Shown here: piece after piece, positions 1 to 9,499 of the stretch | Numbering within the stretch: the stretch's first letter is position 1 | Layout of the letters: the number at the start of each line of letters is the position of its first letter | Assembly: GCA_905116865.2 (NCBI GenBank) | Contig: CAJHNH020006680.1 | Span: 129,789 to 193,788 of the forward strand | Direction: 5' to 3' | From: Candidula unifasciata | Taxonomy: Eukaryota; Mollusca; Gastropoda; Stylommatophora; Geomitridae | Length of the DNA: 64,000 bases | Program-made: the position numbers and the translations under genes | Notes under the pieces: generated by a model | The model's database searches: none | What the model was told of the DNA's origin: nothing | The model's input: the letters and a program-made list of their open reading frames with translations, nothing else

Positions 1-999
1 AATGAGCACCTGGATTATATCACAGTGGGTGTATCCAGATATCTATCTATCCCTTCTCCTACTCCTGTGGATACAAGTACAGCAACTTTCATTTCATGGA
101 ACGAGCCACACGCTGTTTTCTTGGCTATCCAGGACTGTCTAGGATCAACATAGCTTAGATAATAGTCCAGTTTCTCACGTGGGTGGGCATTGTTAAGGTT
201 CAAACCCACACCCTCACTATATCAGTGTATTTACCCACGTGGGCGCTCGACACCAGCTCACAAAGACAGAAAACCGAAAACTCTATTTTGTTAAATAGTG
301 TTTGTTTTCAATACATTTAAAATGTTGAATACATCTTCCATTTGGTGGTATCACAGTGCCTATGTATTTAAACGAATCTACTTGAAACAGACTTGTCCTA
401 TTTACTTCAGTGTTGCAATTTGGAGACAGGCCCGTAAAACAGTAATCTGCTCGAAACAAATGATAGCGATCGAAGAAGAAAAGTAAAGCTGGTGGTGAAC
501 ATTTCTTGCTCAAGCGTCCTTTATTACGTAACAGTCAAAACATCGCATCTTTCAAGTCAAAATATCGCTTCTTGGTGTTAACGAAAAGATGACAACTTTC
601 ATTGGTTCTTGTCTATTTATTCCCCCCCCCCCCCCCCCCCATGTCAAAGGTCACGGGACAGTCTAATATCTTAGGGGTGTTCCAAAATTAGCACAGATTT
701 TAGGCAGTGATAAGGGAATTCGTGATTTTCATTATGTGCAGTTACTGTTTTAATCTTCTTTCCTTGAAGCAGAAACACTAGCTCATGACGATGTCCGATT
801 TTTTCACAAAATGGTAAAATCTATGAGCTGTTGAATTGTGGTATCTAGAGTGGCTTAGCAGTGGGGTGGGGGAAATGGTTTTGGGTGGGAGGGGGGGGGG
901 AGAGAATTATTATTAAACACAGTCTTGTTAGAGGCATGTTGTATTCTAATAACAAATGATAAGAATATCCATGAAAGAAACTAGGCCAATTCGTTCATT
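1..999. other. No recognised gene; homopolymer runs
   Basis: No coding signal is convincing here. There is a C run at about 622-640, followed by a short stretch (about 641-690) that resembles the arm of the inverted-repeat element at 21109-21446, and a G-rich run near 862-901. If the left globin gene continues off the window edge, this stretch lies in its second intron. Confidence 0.4.
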
Positions 1000-1240
1000 A
1001 TCCAGACGTTCTGCCTCGTCACACAGGACGAGCTGTCTGTTCCTAATTTTTGGTCTTCTTGCAAACTTGACCATAGAAATATAGTGTTGCAGAGTTTCTC
1101 TGATGTTATCTCTTCATGTTTTTCTTGGTCTACCCCTTGATCTACGGCCTTTTTCTCTTTCAGTGTATGTCTTATGTATAGCGCCCTCAAGCATTCTCTC
1201 TACGTGGGCAAACCATTCGATTTTTCTTCTTCTTCCTCTT
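1000..1240 (-). pseudogene. LINE ORF2 3'-end relic
   Basis: Read on the minus strand the segment gives a decayed version of the C-terminal tail of a non-LTR retrotransposon ORF2: an HVERM-like block, then a basic stretch equivalent to the usual arginine/glycine-rich region. Frames are broken and stops are frequent. No transposon ends are visible. It lies just downstream of exon 2 of the left globin, in the likely intron 2. The assignment rests on motif resemblance only. Confidence 0.4.
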
Positions 1241-1319
1241 CACTTTTTCTTTTACCGCTTGTGGTGTCGAGGGAGATATAAAGTTCTGCTTCCTGTTCTG
1301 CTTCGACCATAAACACAGC

Positions 1320-1381
1320 GTGCTGTTGAAGAGTTTATCTAGTTTATTTTTTTTTTTTTTTTTTTTAATTACAATAATTCT

Positions 1382-1414
<33 letters not shown>

Positions 1415-1565
1415 CTTTTTTTATTTTTAGTGTTTATTATTTTATTATTGTTTTACATTCTTCAGTAATGGATGTGAAATTATCTTTACATTTCATGACT
1501 TCATCAGGTATGAGGATCAAGGAGCTGACTGAACCTGACCAGTAATTGCCCCCCCCCCCCTCCAT
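1320..1565. repeat. poly-T and poly-C low-complexity tracts
   Basis: Long T runs at about 1344-1366 and 1387-1420 and a C run at about 1550-1562. No coding potential. They sit between the LINE relic and exon 2 of the left globin gene. Confidence 0.8.
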
Positions 1566-1675
1566 CAAGAAGTAGAAGATTCAATGCCAGGTCAACGCCA
1601 AAGAGTAGTTTTCTAATGTTACTAATATTTTCGATTACTACTGTGATAACGAATATTTTGTAAACGTGACCTCAC

Positions 1676-1901
1676 CTCCATATCCTCCAATGTGTAGCGG
1701 GTAGCATTCTGTGTGAAGGAATGTTTGAATATGAGTGCCACGAGTATATCCGGATCGTCAAGACTCTCGATGTACGCCGATGTTCTCATCACTGTGCTCA
1801 CAGCATAGGCTCGAAAGTTGGCGTTATCTGCCAGCTCGCTGATTTCGCAGTTTTTCAAATCATCGTAACAAGACAGTAACTCTGGGTGCTTCGTGAACAC
1901 T
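1676..1901 (-). CDS. Left globin, exon 2 (haem-pocket exon)
   Basis: 226 bp, exactly the length of exon 2 in the two other globins. The acceptor is CAG just above 1901; the donor GTGAGG follows 1676. It encodes VFTKHPELL (helix C, myoglobin-like), FRAYA at the E7 region and LEDME at the end. A (TA)n tract begins only 16 bp upstream of the acceptor, so the usual polypyrimidine tract is missing. Confidence 0.85.
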
Positions 1902-1912
1902 CTGGTTACATT

Positions 1913-2003
<91 letters not shown>

Positions 2004-4793
2004 AGGCAACTTTTTTTTTTGCATTTTGAATATATTTCTAGCATCTATCCAACCCCACACACTACACACAAACACCACACACAAACACACACACACACAC
2101 ACAGATACTTTTAAAAAACAGAAACCAAGTTATCAGATAGTGCGATGTTTTATAACTTGACGGGAAAGATCGTACGCCTAAAAACTATGACCCAAATTTC
2201 AAAAGAACTGTCACATGATTGGTTGAAACCGAAGTATTCTTGTATATCGTTTCAAAAATTTCACTCATTAAATTTCAAAGACTTTGAATGTCACAGTTAA
2301 GATAAAATTATATTCCTTTCAGTAGCTATGCGTTTCTGCTTTCCTTACTTTTCAAAATGATATATGTCTATACACATATATTGTGTGTGTGTGTGTGTGT
2401 GTATTCATTTCCAAACACATCTTCACATCATGGAGAACCTAACCAAAGAACACCGACTTTCCGAAATGTCTGATGGGATTCTATCCGCCATGCACGCAGA
2501 GTGCCTGACTATGTTTTTTCTCAGCGTACTTTGCAAGTCTGTTCCAATCACAACATGTGTGTGCAGCTCTAGCCAGCGAAATGCTGCAGTGACTGTCCCC
2601 GCTTCAAGGGCAAGTAATAACAGAACACTCATGCTAAACTAATTGCCGATACCATTGGAACAAAAATCTTCCACAATTCAGCAGAAGACGTCAACACCAA
2701 GATTAATAATCAATACTCATAGTTTAACCATCCAGTATTGAATGCAAAACTAACCCCACAACACTTATTTAAAACTAACCACACAACAGTTATTTAAAAC
2801 TAACCACACAACACTCATTTAAAACTAACCACACAACACTTATTTAAAACTAACCACACAACACTTATTTAAAACTAAGCACACAACACTCATTTGAAAC
2901 TAACCACACAATACTCATTTAAAACTAACCACACAACACTTATTTAAAACTAACCACACAACACTCATTTTAAACCAACCACACAACACTCATTTTAAAC
3001 TAACCACACAAGACTTATTTAAAACTAACCACACAACACTTATTTTTAACTAACCACACAACACTTATTTAAAACTAACCACACAACACTTATTTTAAAC
3101 TAACCACACAACACGTATTTAAAATTAACCACGCAACACTTATTTTAAACCAACCACACAACACTCATTTTAAACTAACCACACAAGACTTATTTAAAAC
3201 TAACCACACAACACTTATTTTTAACTAACCACTCAACACTTATTTAAAACTAACCACACAACACTTATTTTAAACTAACCACACAACACTTATTTAAAAT
3301 TAACCACGCAACACTCATTTTAAACCAACAACACAACACTCATTTTAAACTAACCACACAAGACTTATTTAAAACTAACCACACAACACTTATTTTAAAC
3401 TAACCACACAACACTTATTTAAAACTAACCACACAACACTTATTTTAAACTAACCACACAACACTTATTTTAAACTAACCACACAACACTTATTTAAAAC
3501 TAACCATACAACACTTATTTTAAACTAACCACACAACACTTATTTAAAACTAACCACACAACACTCATTTTAAACTAACCATAATATAATTGATAGGAAT
3601 AAAGGGGGAAATGACTGCAGAAAATCTGAAAGCACAGCCTCAAAAGAAGCACATTGAATACTTGCGATGCCAAAAACAGTCCTGAAATCCCATGCTTTAA
3701 TTGTAGAGGTCTTTTCTTAAAGCGGACGAGTCTTGCTAGTCGCACTCGCCATCGCCAGGGGCTCTGATACTCACGCCTCCCAATAAGTCAGTAGGACACT
3801 GGACGGGCGTAAAGGTGCAAAACAAAAACAACAACAATAACAACAGCGACACGTATTATCTCCTAATGCAAAATATATTGTTACTTTTCCTTTTAAAAAA
3901 AAATAGCCACCGACACACACAAAAATGCTGAAGTTGGTTATACAACCCCCTGTAATGGATACGCAACTAACTTTTAGGCAGTTTCTGCAGGTAAAACACA
4001 CAGAAACAAAATCATACAAAAACGGCATTTACTGCTTCTTTCTTTTTTTCTTTTTTAACCGCCTTTAAGGGCAGCGTAAACCAGGGCGCCACGAACTGTG
4101 CAGGCTAGGATGTATATTTTAACATTTAAACAGCATATACGTGTCCGGCTTAGCTTGCATGCGATGCTAATGAAACATTTAAACAGTATATACTTCCCGG
4201 TTTAGCTTGCATGAGACGCCATTGTAACTTTTAAACAGTATATACTTGCCTGGCTTGGCTTGCATGAGACGCTATTGTAACATTCAAACAGTATATATTT
4301 GACCAGAAGCTTGCATGAGACTATCGCTATTCTAACATTTAAACAAAACGTATGCCCAGGTTAGCTAATACAAGAAGATTTTTTTTTTTAAACATTTACA
4401 CCAGTGTTTCCCAATTTTTCTAAGTCGCGGCGCTTTTTTTTTTTTTTTTTTTCTATAGCGCCCTAACCTAAGTAAAGGTATAACTATTCGTGTGTTAAAG
4501 ATGAAACAAAAAACTTGTGTATCTTTAATATTTCGCGGCGCTCCTGTTAAGAGGTCGCGACTTCCCGGGGCGCTGCGGTGCACAGTTTGAGAATGACTGA
4601 TTTAGACAATACTTATGACCTACTTGATTAGCAGTTTTCCTCCTGTCTCTTTAATTGGCGCCCTATGCAGTAAACTATACCACGATCGCCTCAACAATAT
4701 TTTTTGCCGCTGCGTCAACCCAGTTACTGGATCGGGTGTCGGATCTTCTGGTATATCAGGTTCTTTATTTCTTTTGCCACAAATTGCTCCCAT
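1676..4793 (-). CDS. Globin with N-terminal MGxxC motif and replaced haem ligands (left paralogue; exons 1 and 2 of probably 3)
   Basis: Two exons joined by a 2.7-kb intron encode the first 132 residues of a globin. Exon 1 (4793-4624) starts MGAIC, carries a PTPDP..GLT linker and the A-helix Trp38, and ends in phase 2. Exon 2 (1901-1676) holds helices C to F: Pro at C2, Tyr69 at CD1, Tyr89 at the distal E7 position and Gln121 at the proximal F8 position. It ends in phase 0 before GTGAGG. The start matches the myristoylation consensus (Gly2, small residue at 6), with Cys5 a palmitoylation candidate and a basic KR after it. Splice positions equal those of the two other globins. Exon 3 is not visible and would lie below position 1. 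Loss of both haem-ligand histidines in otherwise open exons is unusual; His117, four residues before F8, is the only nearby histidine. Family closest in style: globin X/neuroglobin-like, an inference. Confidence 0.85.
1918..2000. repeat. (TA)n microsatellite beside a globin splice acceptor
   Basis: About 83 bp of uninterrupted TA dinucleotides inside intron 1 of the left globin, ending 17 bp from the exon 2 boundary on the upstream (minus-strand) side. Predicted peptides made of IY repeats are artefacts of this tract. Confidence 0.95.
2050..2405. repeat. (CA)n and (GT)n short tracts with intron sequence between
   Basis: CA-rich repeat at about 2055-2102 and a (GT)n run at about 2383-2402. 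The sequence between is AT-rich intron without recognisable features. Confidence 0.7.
2755..3585. repeat. Minisatellite, 25-27 bp unit, about 30 copies
   Basis: Tandem units of the type AACTAACCACACAACACTTA plus a short T/A stretch repeat from about 2755 to 3585. Variants (CTCATTT, AGACTTATTT, ACGCAACAC) recur in the same order, which suggests higher-order duplication of blocks. It lies in intron 1 of the left globin. Confidence 0.95.
3700..3990 (+). pseudogene. LINE C-terminal fragment and SINE-like tail
   Basis: At about 3705-3765 the plus strand reads a degenerate CysGly..Leu..Ser-Arg-x-Arg finger like the LINE tail at 12360-12445. At about 3925-3975 the segment around GGATACGCAACTAAC matches the 3' tail of the SINE at 32398-32628. 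Between them are A-rich simple repeats. These are probably two separate, old insertions. Confidence 0.45.
4120..4345. repeat. 53-bp tandem repeat, about 4-5 copies
   Basis: Units start with AACATTTAAACAGTATATAC at about 4121, 4174, 4226, 4279 and 4334, spaced 52-55 bp, each followed by TTAGCTTGCATGAGACG-like sequence. Located in intron 1 of the left globin, close to exon 1. Confidence 0.9.
4402..4599. mobile_element. hAT-type MITE with 8-bp target-site duplication
   Basis: The element starts CAGTGTTTCCCAA and ends TTTGAGAATGACTG, imperfect terminal inverted repeats typical of hAT elements. GCGGCGC and GCGCCC blocks lie inside both ends. It is flanked by ATTTACAC (4394-4401) and ATTTAGAC (4600-4607), a 7/8 match with the 8-bp duplication expected for hAT. 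There is no transposase frame, so it is non-autonomous. It sits about 17 bp from the exon 1 donor of the left globin. Confidence 0.8.
4624..4793 (-). CDS. Left globin, exon 1
   Basis: 170 bp, 56 codons plus two bases. ATG at 4793-4791, followed by G at +4. The donor is GTAGGT at 4623-4618. The peptide has MGAIC, then a proline-rich linker and an A-helix with LLRRSWYSLL. The split codon joins to exon 2 as Lys57. Confidence 0.85.
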
Positions 4794-5224
4794 AGAAGCA
4801 CAAGTCTCTACACGAGTGACATCAGCGGTGGCGAAGATCAGGAAGCAACCGGTCGGCTTTGACTTTTGCCTGTTTCCTAAACAGAGTATTTGTATCTCAG
4901 CTTTTGATTAACTGCCTCAGTCGGTTTTCTTGATCATTTATCAAGATGTCTCTGGCTTAGCTGCAAACGAGAACAATAAAATCATTTTTTTTTTTTTTTC
5001 ATGCATCATTTTGTTAGACAGCGCTATAATATCTAGTCTACAGAAACACAAGAGCATTCATTAAATGACCGTGAGAAATTGTTCAACATTGGCCCTTCTT
5101 CATCATTATAATCGCAAGTCGAGCTTTCATGGCGCTAGGAAAAAATAGATAATAGTCAACAACAACAACAAAATAATACCAAACTGAAAATATATTTTTC
5201 TAATGTCAAATCTCTGTTTATGGA

Positions 5225-5490
5225 GCGCAAAAATTGAGAGCAACTTAGGCAATTAATCACAAATAAACTACAAACAATTTTATCTGGTGCCTGCGCAGGA
5301 TAGAGTGAATTAAATGGTATGATATAATCACTAATGTAGACCTTTGGAAGAGAAATAAACACCTTCAAGTGGACCAAGAGGTGAGCAAAAGACGCTTGCG
5401 TTGTAGGATAGGAAAACCCGAGAACAGAATAACAAGAGTGTCTTTCCACTGGAACCCACTGGTTCATAGAAGAAGAAAAAAGAATACCAA
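5225..5490 (+). pseudogene. LINE-B type ORF2 3' relic
   Basis: Plus-strand translation, allowing frame changes, gives a CLRRIE.IKWYD block, a KR-rich segment and ITRVSFHWNP. The same blocks occur in order in the LINE at 34970-38445 ([25 protein letters not shown]). It is 5'-truncated and frame-broken. The long minus-strand open frame over this region is not a gene. Confidence 0.65.
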
Positions 5491-5849
5491 CAATCACATA
5501 GAGAAGGGAACATGAGAATTTAAAAGGTGGTGAGTAAAAGGGGAGAGCTGCAAGCAAAAGCGAAGGATAGAACCACTTGCCGTGTGTTAGTTGAGGACGA
5601 ATGCCCCAATGGATAGAAGGCAGAAAAAGAATTTTATTCAGACTGGGTCCATCTGGGCGCCACTCAACAAAACAAAGCTTTTTCGAACCTAAGACCTTCA
5701 GGTCGGCAGGCAAGGGTCCAGCTACTGTACAATGGCGATTTTCACAGACTTGAGTACTCAGAGCGAAATGCCTCCTGTTCTGGCACGTCGCCTTGCTTAT
5801 TGGAATGTCAACGAACATATTAGGAAGAGTCGCACCCCCCCCCCCTTTT

Positions 5850-6080
5850 TTTTTTTTACGCCTACCTCCACCCCCGCCCACCCCACAATGTATACTGTTC
5901 AAGAAAAGAAACGCATAGTTACTAAAAGGATCAAGCATTCTCACAATTTTGACATTCTGCATCTGTGTAATGCAGTAAGTGAAATTACTCAAATTTTATA
6001 CAAGAATACATTAGGGTTCAACCAATTAAGTGACACCTGGTTTTTTTTTTTTTTTTTTCATCTGGATTACGATAGTTTTT
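5850..6080. other. C/T-rich and poly-T tracts, no gene
   Basis: C and T runs at about 5836-5858 and a T run at about 6040-6058. Nothing else is recognised. Confidence 0.6.
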
Positions 6081-6084
6081 AAAC

Positions 6085-6700
6085 GCAAGCCTTTCCGTTA
6101 GTTTTGGTGTGTGGTCTTCTCTTGCGTGAATCAGTGACTGCCATCTCCTGGGCATGGATGCAATCAGACGTCTGATGTAGGCCTATGGAATGGCTGCCCA
6201 CTCTTCCTGGAGTGCCTGGAACAGATCACGACCATTAGCTGGAACAACGTTTCGGTGACAAACACGTCTTTGCAGCTCATCCAACAGGTGCTCAATCGGA
6301 CTCACGTCTACAGACAAGGATGGCCAGTGAAGAGTTTGAAGGTTATTGGTAGCCAGGATCTGCGTGGTCAGCTGTGCAGAATGGGGTCTGGCGTGGTCCT
6401 ACTAGAAGATATATCCGCTGGCATCCCAAAATAGAAGGATATTTGGGTGAAGAATTTAATGGACGTATCGTTGCGCACTCAAGCTTCCTTCAGTGTGTAC
6501 CTAATGATTCCTTCCGTTGAAACTGATCATTTCCCACCTCGAACTAAACCAGTGGCTTGGAACAGGTGCCAAAGTCGACTGATGGTACTCTGATGCACGT
6601 TTAGATGCCTGGCAACCTGAATTTCAATTTCTCGACCAGTAGCGAAATTCCCTAAATGTGTCGATAGAGGCGCCATTCATGATTGCTTGAAAATGAAGTA
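6085..6700 (-). pseudogene. Tc1/mariner transposase relic
   Basis: On the minus strand an N-terminal helix-turn-helix piece (VARHLNVHQSTISRLW, about 6535-6625) is followed, after a rearranged middle, by a C-terminal piece (about 6320-6085). The latter carries the catalytic-acidic block DVSPIEHLLDEL and then LIASMPRRWQSLIHA..H. These match the Tc1 clade order: DNA binding, then DDE catalysis. Stops interrupt both parts and the central catalytic residues are not readable, so it is inactive. I could not define terminal repeats. Confidence is high for the family, low for the boundaries. Confidence 0.8.
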
Positions 6701-6704
6701 ATCG

Positions 6705-8335
6705 TTTTGGAGTATCGTTATCCTTTTATAGGGTTTTTAATTGTGTAGGCAGTGAATGATGTTCACGGCAAATTTTGTTGCTTTCTCATGCGCGCATCGT
6801 GAGCTATGCTCACAAATATGGTCTTAACCACGTTTTACCACTACAAAAACCCACTCAATTCACCCCCACATGTCCGCTGGACACGGTAAACAACATTAGA
6901 GTCTGCTTTTCACATATCCGAGAACGATATTTTTTTTTACAAAATCGTCTCTTTCTTCTTCTTCTTCTTCTTTGTCATTGTCGTCTTTGTTTTCTTCGAC
7001 AATACTTTTTTCTTCGGCGTTCGCCATTAAACGGATCGATGTTATGTTGTGTGCTGTTTACAGCTGTGCTGCAATATTTGCCTCTTTCGGTCCAACAAAC
7101 CCTATTTCAGCAGATAATTTAGTTACATTTTACGACATGCTTGTTAGGGAGACTGTAAATAGGTTCCCTCCCCCTTCCGCCCGCCCGCCCATTCCAACCC
7201 ACCCCCTTTCACAATGGGGTCCGGCTTTCACACTGAGAAAACGGTTGCAATGACTCATTTTGATTAAAAGTAGCGAATGTCATGTAGATACACCGATAAG
7301 TAAAACAAAAACGGTTCTAGTTAGTAATACTCATGGAGAAGAGAGTTACTGAAAGCTCATCGTGGCCCCGGGAAAGATTAGTCATGGAAGAGGCAGGCGA
7401 GAGACATGATGCTGAATGGTTCCATGCGGTGTCTTGGAAGAAAGTCATCAACAAATATTCTTTAAAATATAATACTGGCTAGATGTGAACACCTAGGCCA
7501 TGTGACATACTGCATCACACACACATACACACGCTCGCGCGCGTGCGTGCGCACGCACGTAGGCACGCACACACATACACATGCGGAGAAACAGCACATG
7601 GGGAAAACAACCACTGGGAAAAACAGCCAGTGGGAAAAACAGCCCAAATGAAAGTAAACAGCCCATGGCAGAAGCAAATAAAACCATGGATGAAGTTTCT
7701 TCTCAAAGTATGACAAAACACGGGCAATATTGTTGAGGCTATTGTTGTACATGCTCCCCTGTGGAGTTTCTTCTTACTTATTGTCAATGCAACATGATCC
7801 CTTATTCGGCCTGCTTTGTTTCTAACTCCAGAGGACAGTTAACACCAAAAAGTCTGGAACAAAGCACACGACAGAAGCTACAGGATCAGAAGAGTAGTGC
7901 TATATCTGTCCGCCTGTAGGACAGACATTTTATTTTTTTTTTAATTGAATTTCTTTTTCCTGTAAAGTTCATATAAATACAAACATGCACACACACATAT
8001 ACACACACACCTCGGTTTATTATATACTATATATATTTGTGTGTTTAATATACAATTACAAATGTATGAATGTATGCATGTATGTATGTATGCATACAGT
8101 TTATTTATAGAAGTCACATTATATCTTACTTGAACCATGGTTATCGTGGAGCATTGAATATTCTTTCATTTCGAAAATATTCGTTAGTTAACGCTTTTGA
8201 AACCGTTCTACTATCACCACTATGTGTAATTAGAAGCAGTGTGTATTTTCCTATGACGAAAGCTGTTTGTGTATAGTAAATTGACTGATGCGGCACCGTT
8301 CAGCACATTTTTTAAAATCATCACTTTTTATATTA
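6705..8335. other. No recognised gene; simple repeats
   Basis: Short TTC runs near 6955-6975, a CA/CG-rich alternating tract at about 7517-7580 and ATGT-rich sequence near 8060-8095. A block at about 7120-7165 (TTACGACATGCTTGTTAGGG) is shared with 47455-47500. No splice-supported exon was found. Confidence 0.5.
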
Positions 8336-8339
8336 ACAT

Positions 8340-8480
8340 CGTCATCGTTATCCTCATCTTCGTGTAGCAGGTCCTCTGCAGAACGTCGCTCTCATCACGG
8401 TCTGTCTGAAAGAAAACCAGTCTCTCGCCAGCTCTCCCGCCTCATGTACTTCATACTCAAGGAACATAGTCATCACCATT
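8340..8480 (-). pseudogene. LINE-A 3' terminus
   Basis: Minus-strand sequence encodes EAGELARDWFSFRQTVMRA and then GPAT, followed by a GATGAGGAT-like tail. The same ending occurs at 36514-36905 (minus) and 54480-54715 (plus), so this is the conserved 3' end of one LINE family, here reduced to about 140 bp. Confidence 0.7.
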
Positions 8481-8596
8481 ATCGATTTCCACGTTAAGCG
8501 TTGTGGTGAGGAGCAGCTTTCGATCGATTGCTTGATGGCCAGCAATGGCAACTATCATCAGTGTCTTTAATGTCATCATTCTATATCCTCCTAAAA

Positions 8597-8794
8597 CAGT
8601 GGTGCTAAACCTTCTCAATGGCGCGACCTTTCGATTCAGTTCCTCTCGTTGTGGTGAGACCCAACCATAAAATGTTTTTCGCTGCTACTTCATACGTTCA
8701 GTGAATATGTGTTTTCTGATGGTCTTAGGCGACACCTGTGAAAGGGTCGTTTGACCCGAAAACAGGGTCGCCACACACAGGTTGGGAACCTTTG
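8597..8794 (+). mobile_element. SPIN-like non-autonomous hAT element
   Basis: From CAGTGGTGCTAAACC to GGTTGGGAACCTTTG the element follows the known SPIN (Space Invader) short non-autonomous consensus as I remember it. The order is GTTCCTC..GTTGTGGTGA, CCAACCATAAAAT, GCTACTTCATA, GATGGTCTTAGGCGAC, CCTGTGAAAGGGTCGTT, CACAGGTTG.GAACC. An internal stretch is missing relative to the usual about 220 bp. The flanks TCCTAAAA (8589-8596) and TCCTGGAA (8795-8802) match 6/8, consistent with an aged 8-bp hAT duplication. No coding capacity. SPIN elements are known for horizontal transfer among animals. Confidence 0.82.
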
Positions 8795-8799
8795 TCCTG

Positions 8800-9224
8800 G
8801 AAAATCCTTCAGCTCTGAGGGTACGATGATCCTTTCAGCTCCTTTTCCTTTCACAGCGGATCTTTTTGTGTGTAACCCCTGTTTAAGTAAGTAGTTGTCG
8901 CTGCTGTATTCTGGTGAGATGACCAAACCATCTGACCTGCTTTTATCTCAACTGATTTAATGCACGGTTTTGTTTCCACAACCTGCTCATTTCTCAGTTG
9001 GTCTTGAATGGTCAAATCGGCGGCTCTTCTCGTGCGTTTCACTTCATAGATGGTAATTTTACACAGGCTGGTCTTTGATAATGTCTACATTTGGCATTGT
9101 TAGCACAGTGATGGTATAAAAGGACACTTCTTACGCCTTAAGGCACAGTCACAAACTGCTTTCTTATATCAGACGCAATTTTTTTAAGCTCATTCTGGCT
9201 TTTGCCGGGGGCCTTGACAAAAGC
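8800..9224. other. No recognised feature
   Basis: Unique-looking sequence without coding blocks, splice-bounded exons or repeats that I can identify. Confidence 0.4.
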
Positions 9225-9495
9225 CAACGTGTGGATTGAGCGGGGTTTCTGTGACCTGTCCCCGGGTGATCCTCAGCCGAATGGTGGCACTTTGTGTTAC
9301 CGGGTGTTTATTGCTCGGTGTCATGTCCTGGAAAAGGGGGTGGGAAAGGGGGGGGGGGGTGAATGTTAGTCAATCAGCCTTTAGGCATATTGGACATATA
9401 GGGCTAGACCTATATTTTATAGGACAATCGGCACTTGGTGGCAGATGTGGCCAGCGTTACGCCGACTGTCTTTACTTCCCATTACTTTATAAACG
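9225..9495 (-). mobile_element. Dispersed repeat plus SINE-1 fragment
   Basis: About 9228-9345 (GAGCGGGGTTTCTG.. CCGGGTGATCCTC.. CACCGGGTG-like) is repeated at 45958-46060. From about 9385 to 9490 the sequence matches the body of the tRNA-derived SINE-1 family (GGGCTAGACCTATATTTTAT.., ..GTCTTTACTTCCCA). The tRNA-like head is missing. Confidence 0.6.
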
Positions 9496-9499
9496 TTAC

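Noticed and set aside
1..1675. Exon 3 of the left globin
   Set aside because: I looked on the minus strand for a G/H-helix exon after an acceptor and found none; it probably lies outside the window.
4615..4911. 98-codon plus-strand frame
   Set aside because: Shadow of exon 1 of the left globin.
5156..5992. 278-codon minus-strand open frame
   Set aside because: It runs antisense through a LINE-B relic and homopolymer tracts and has no domain; it is chance openness.
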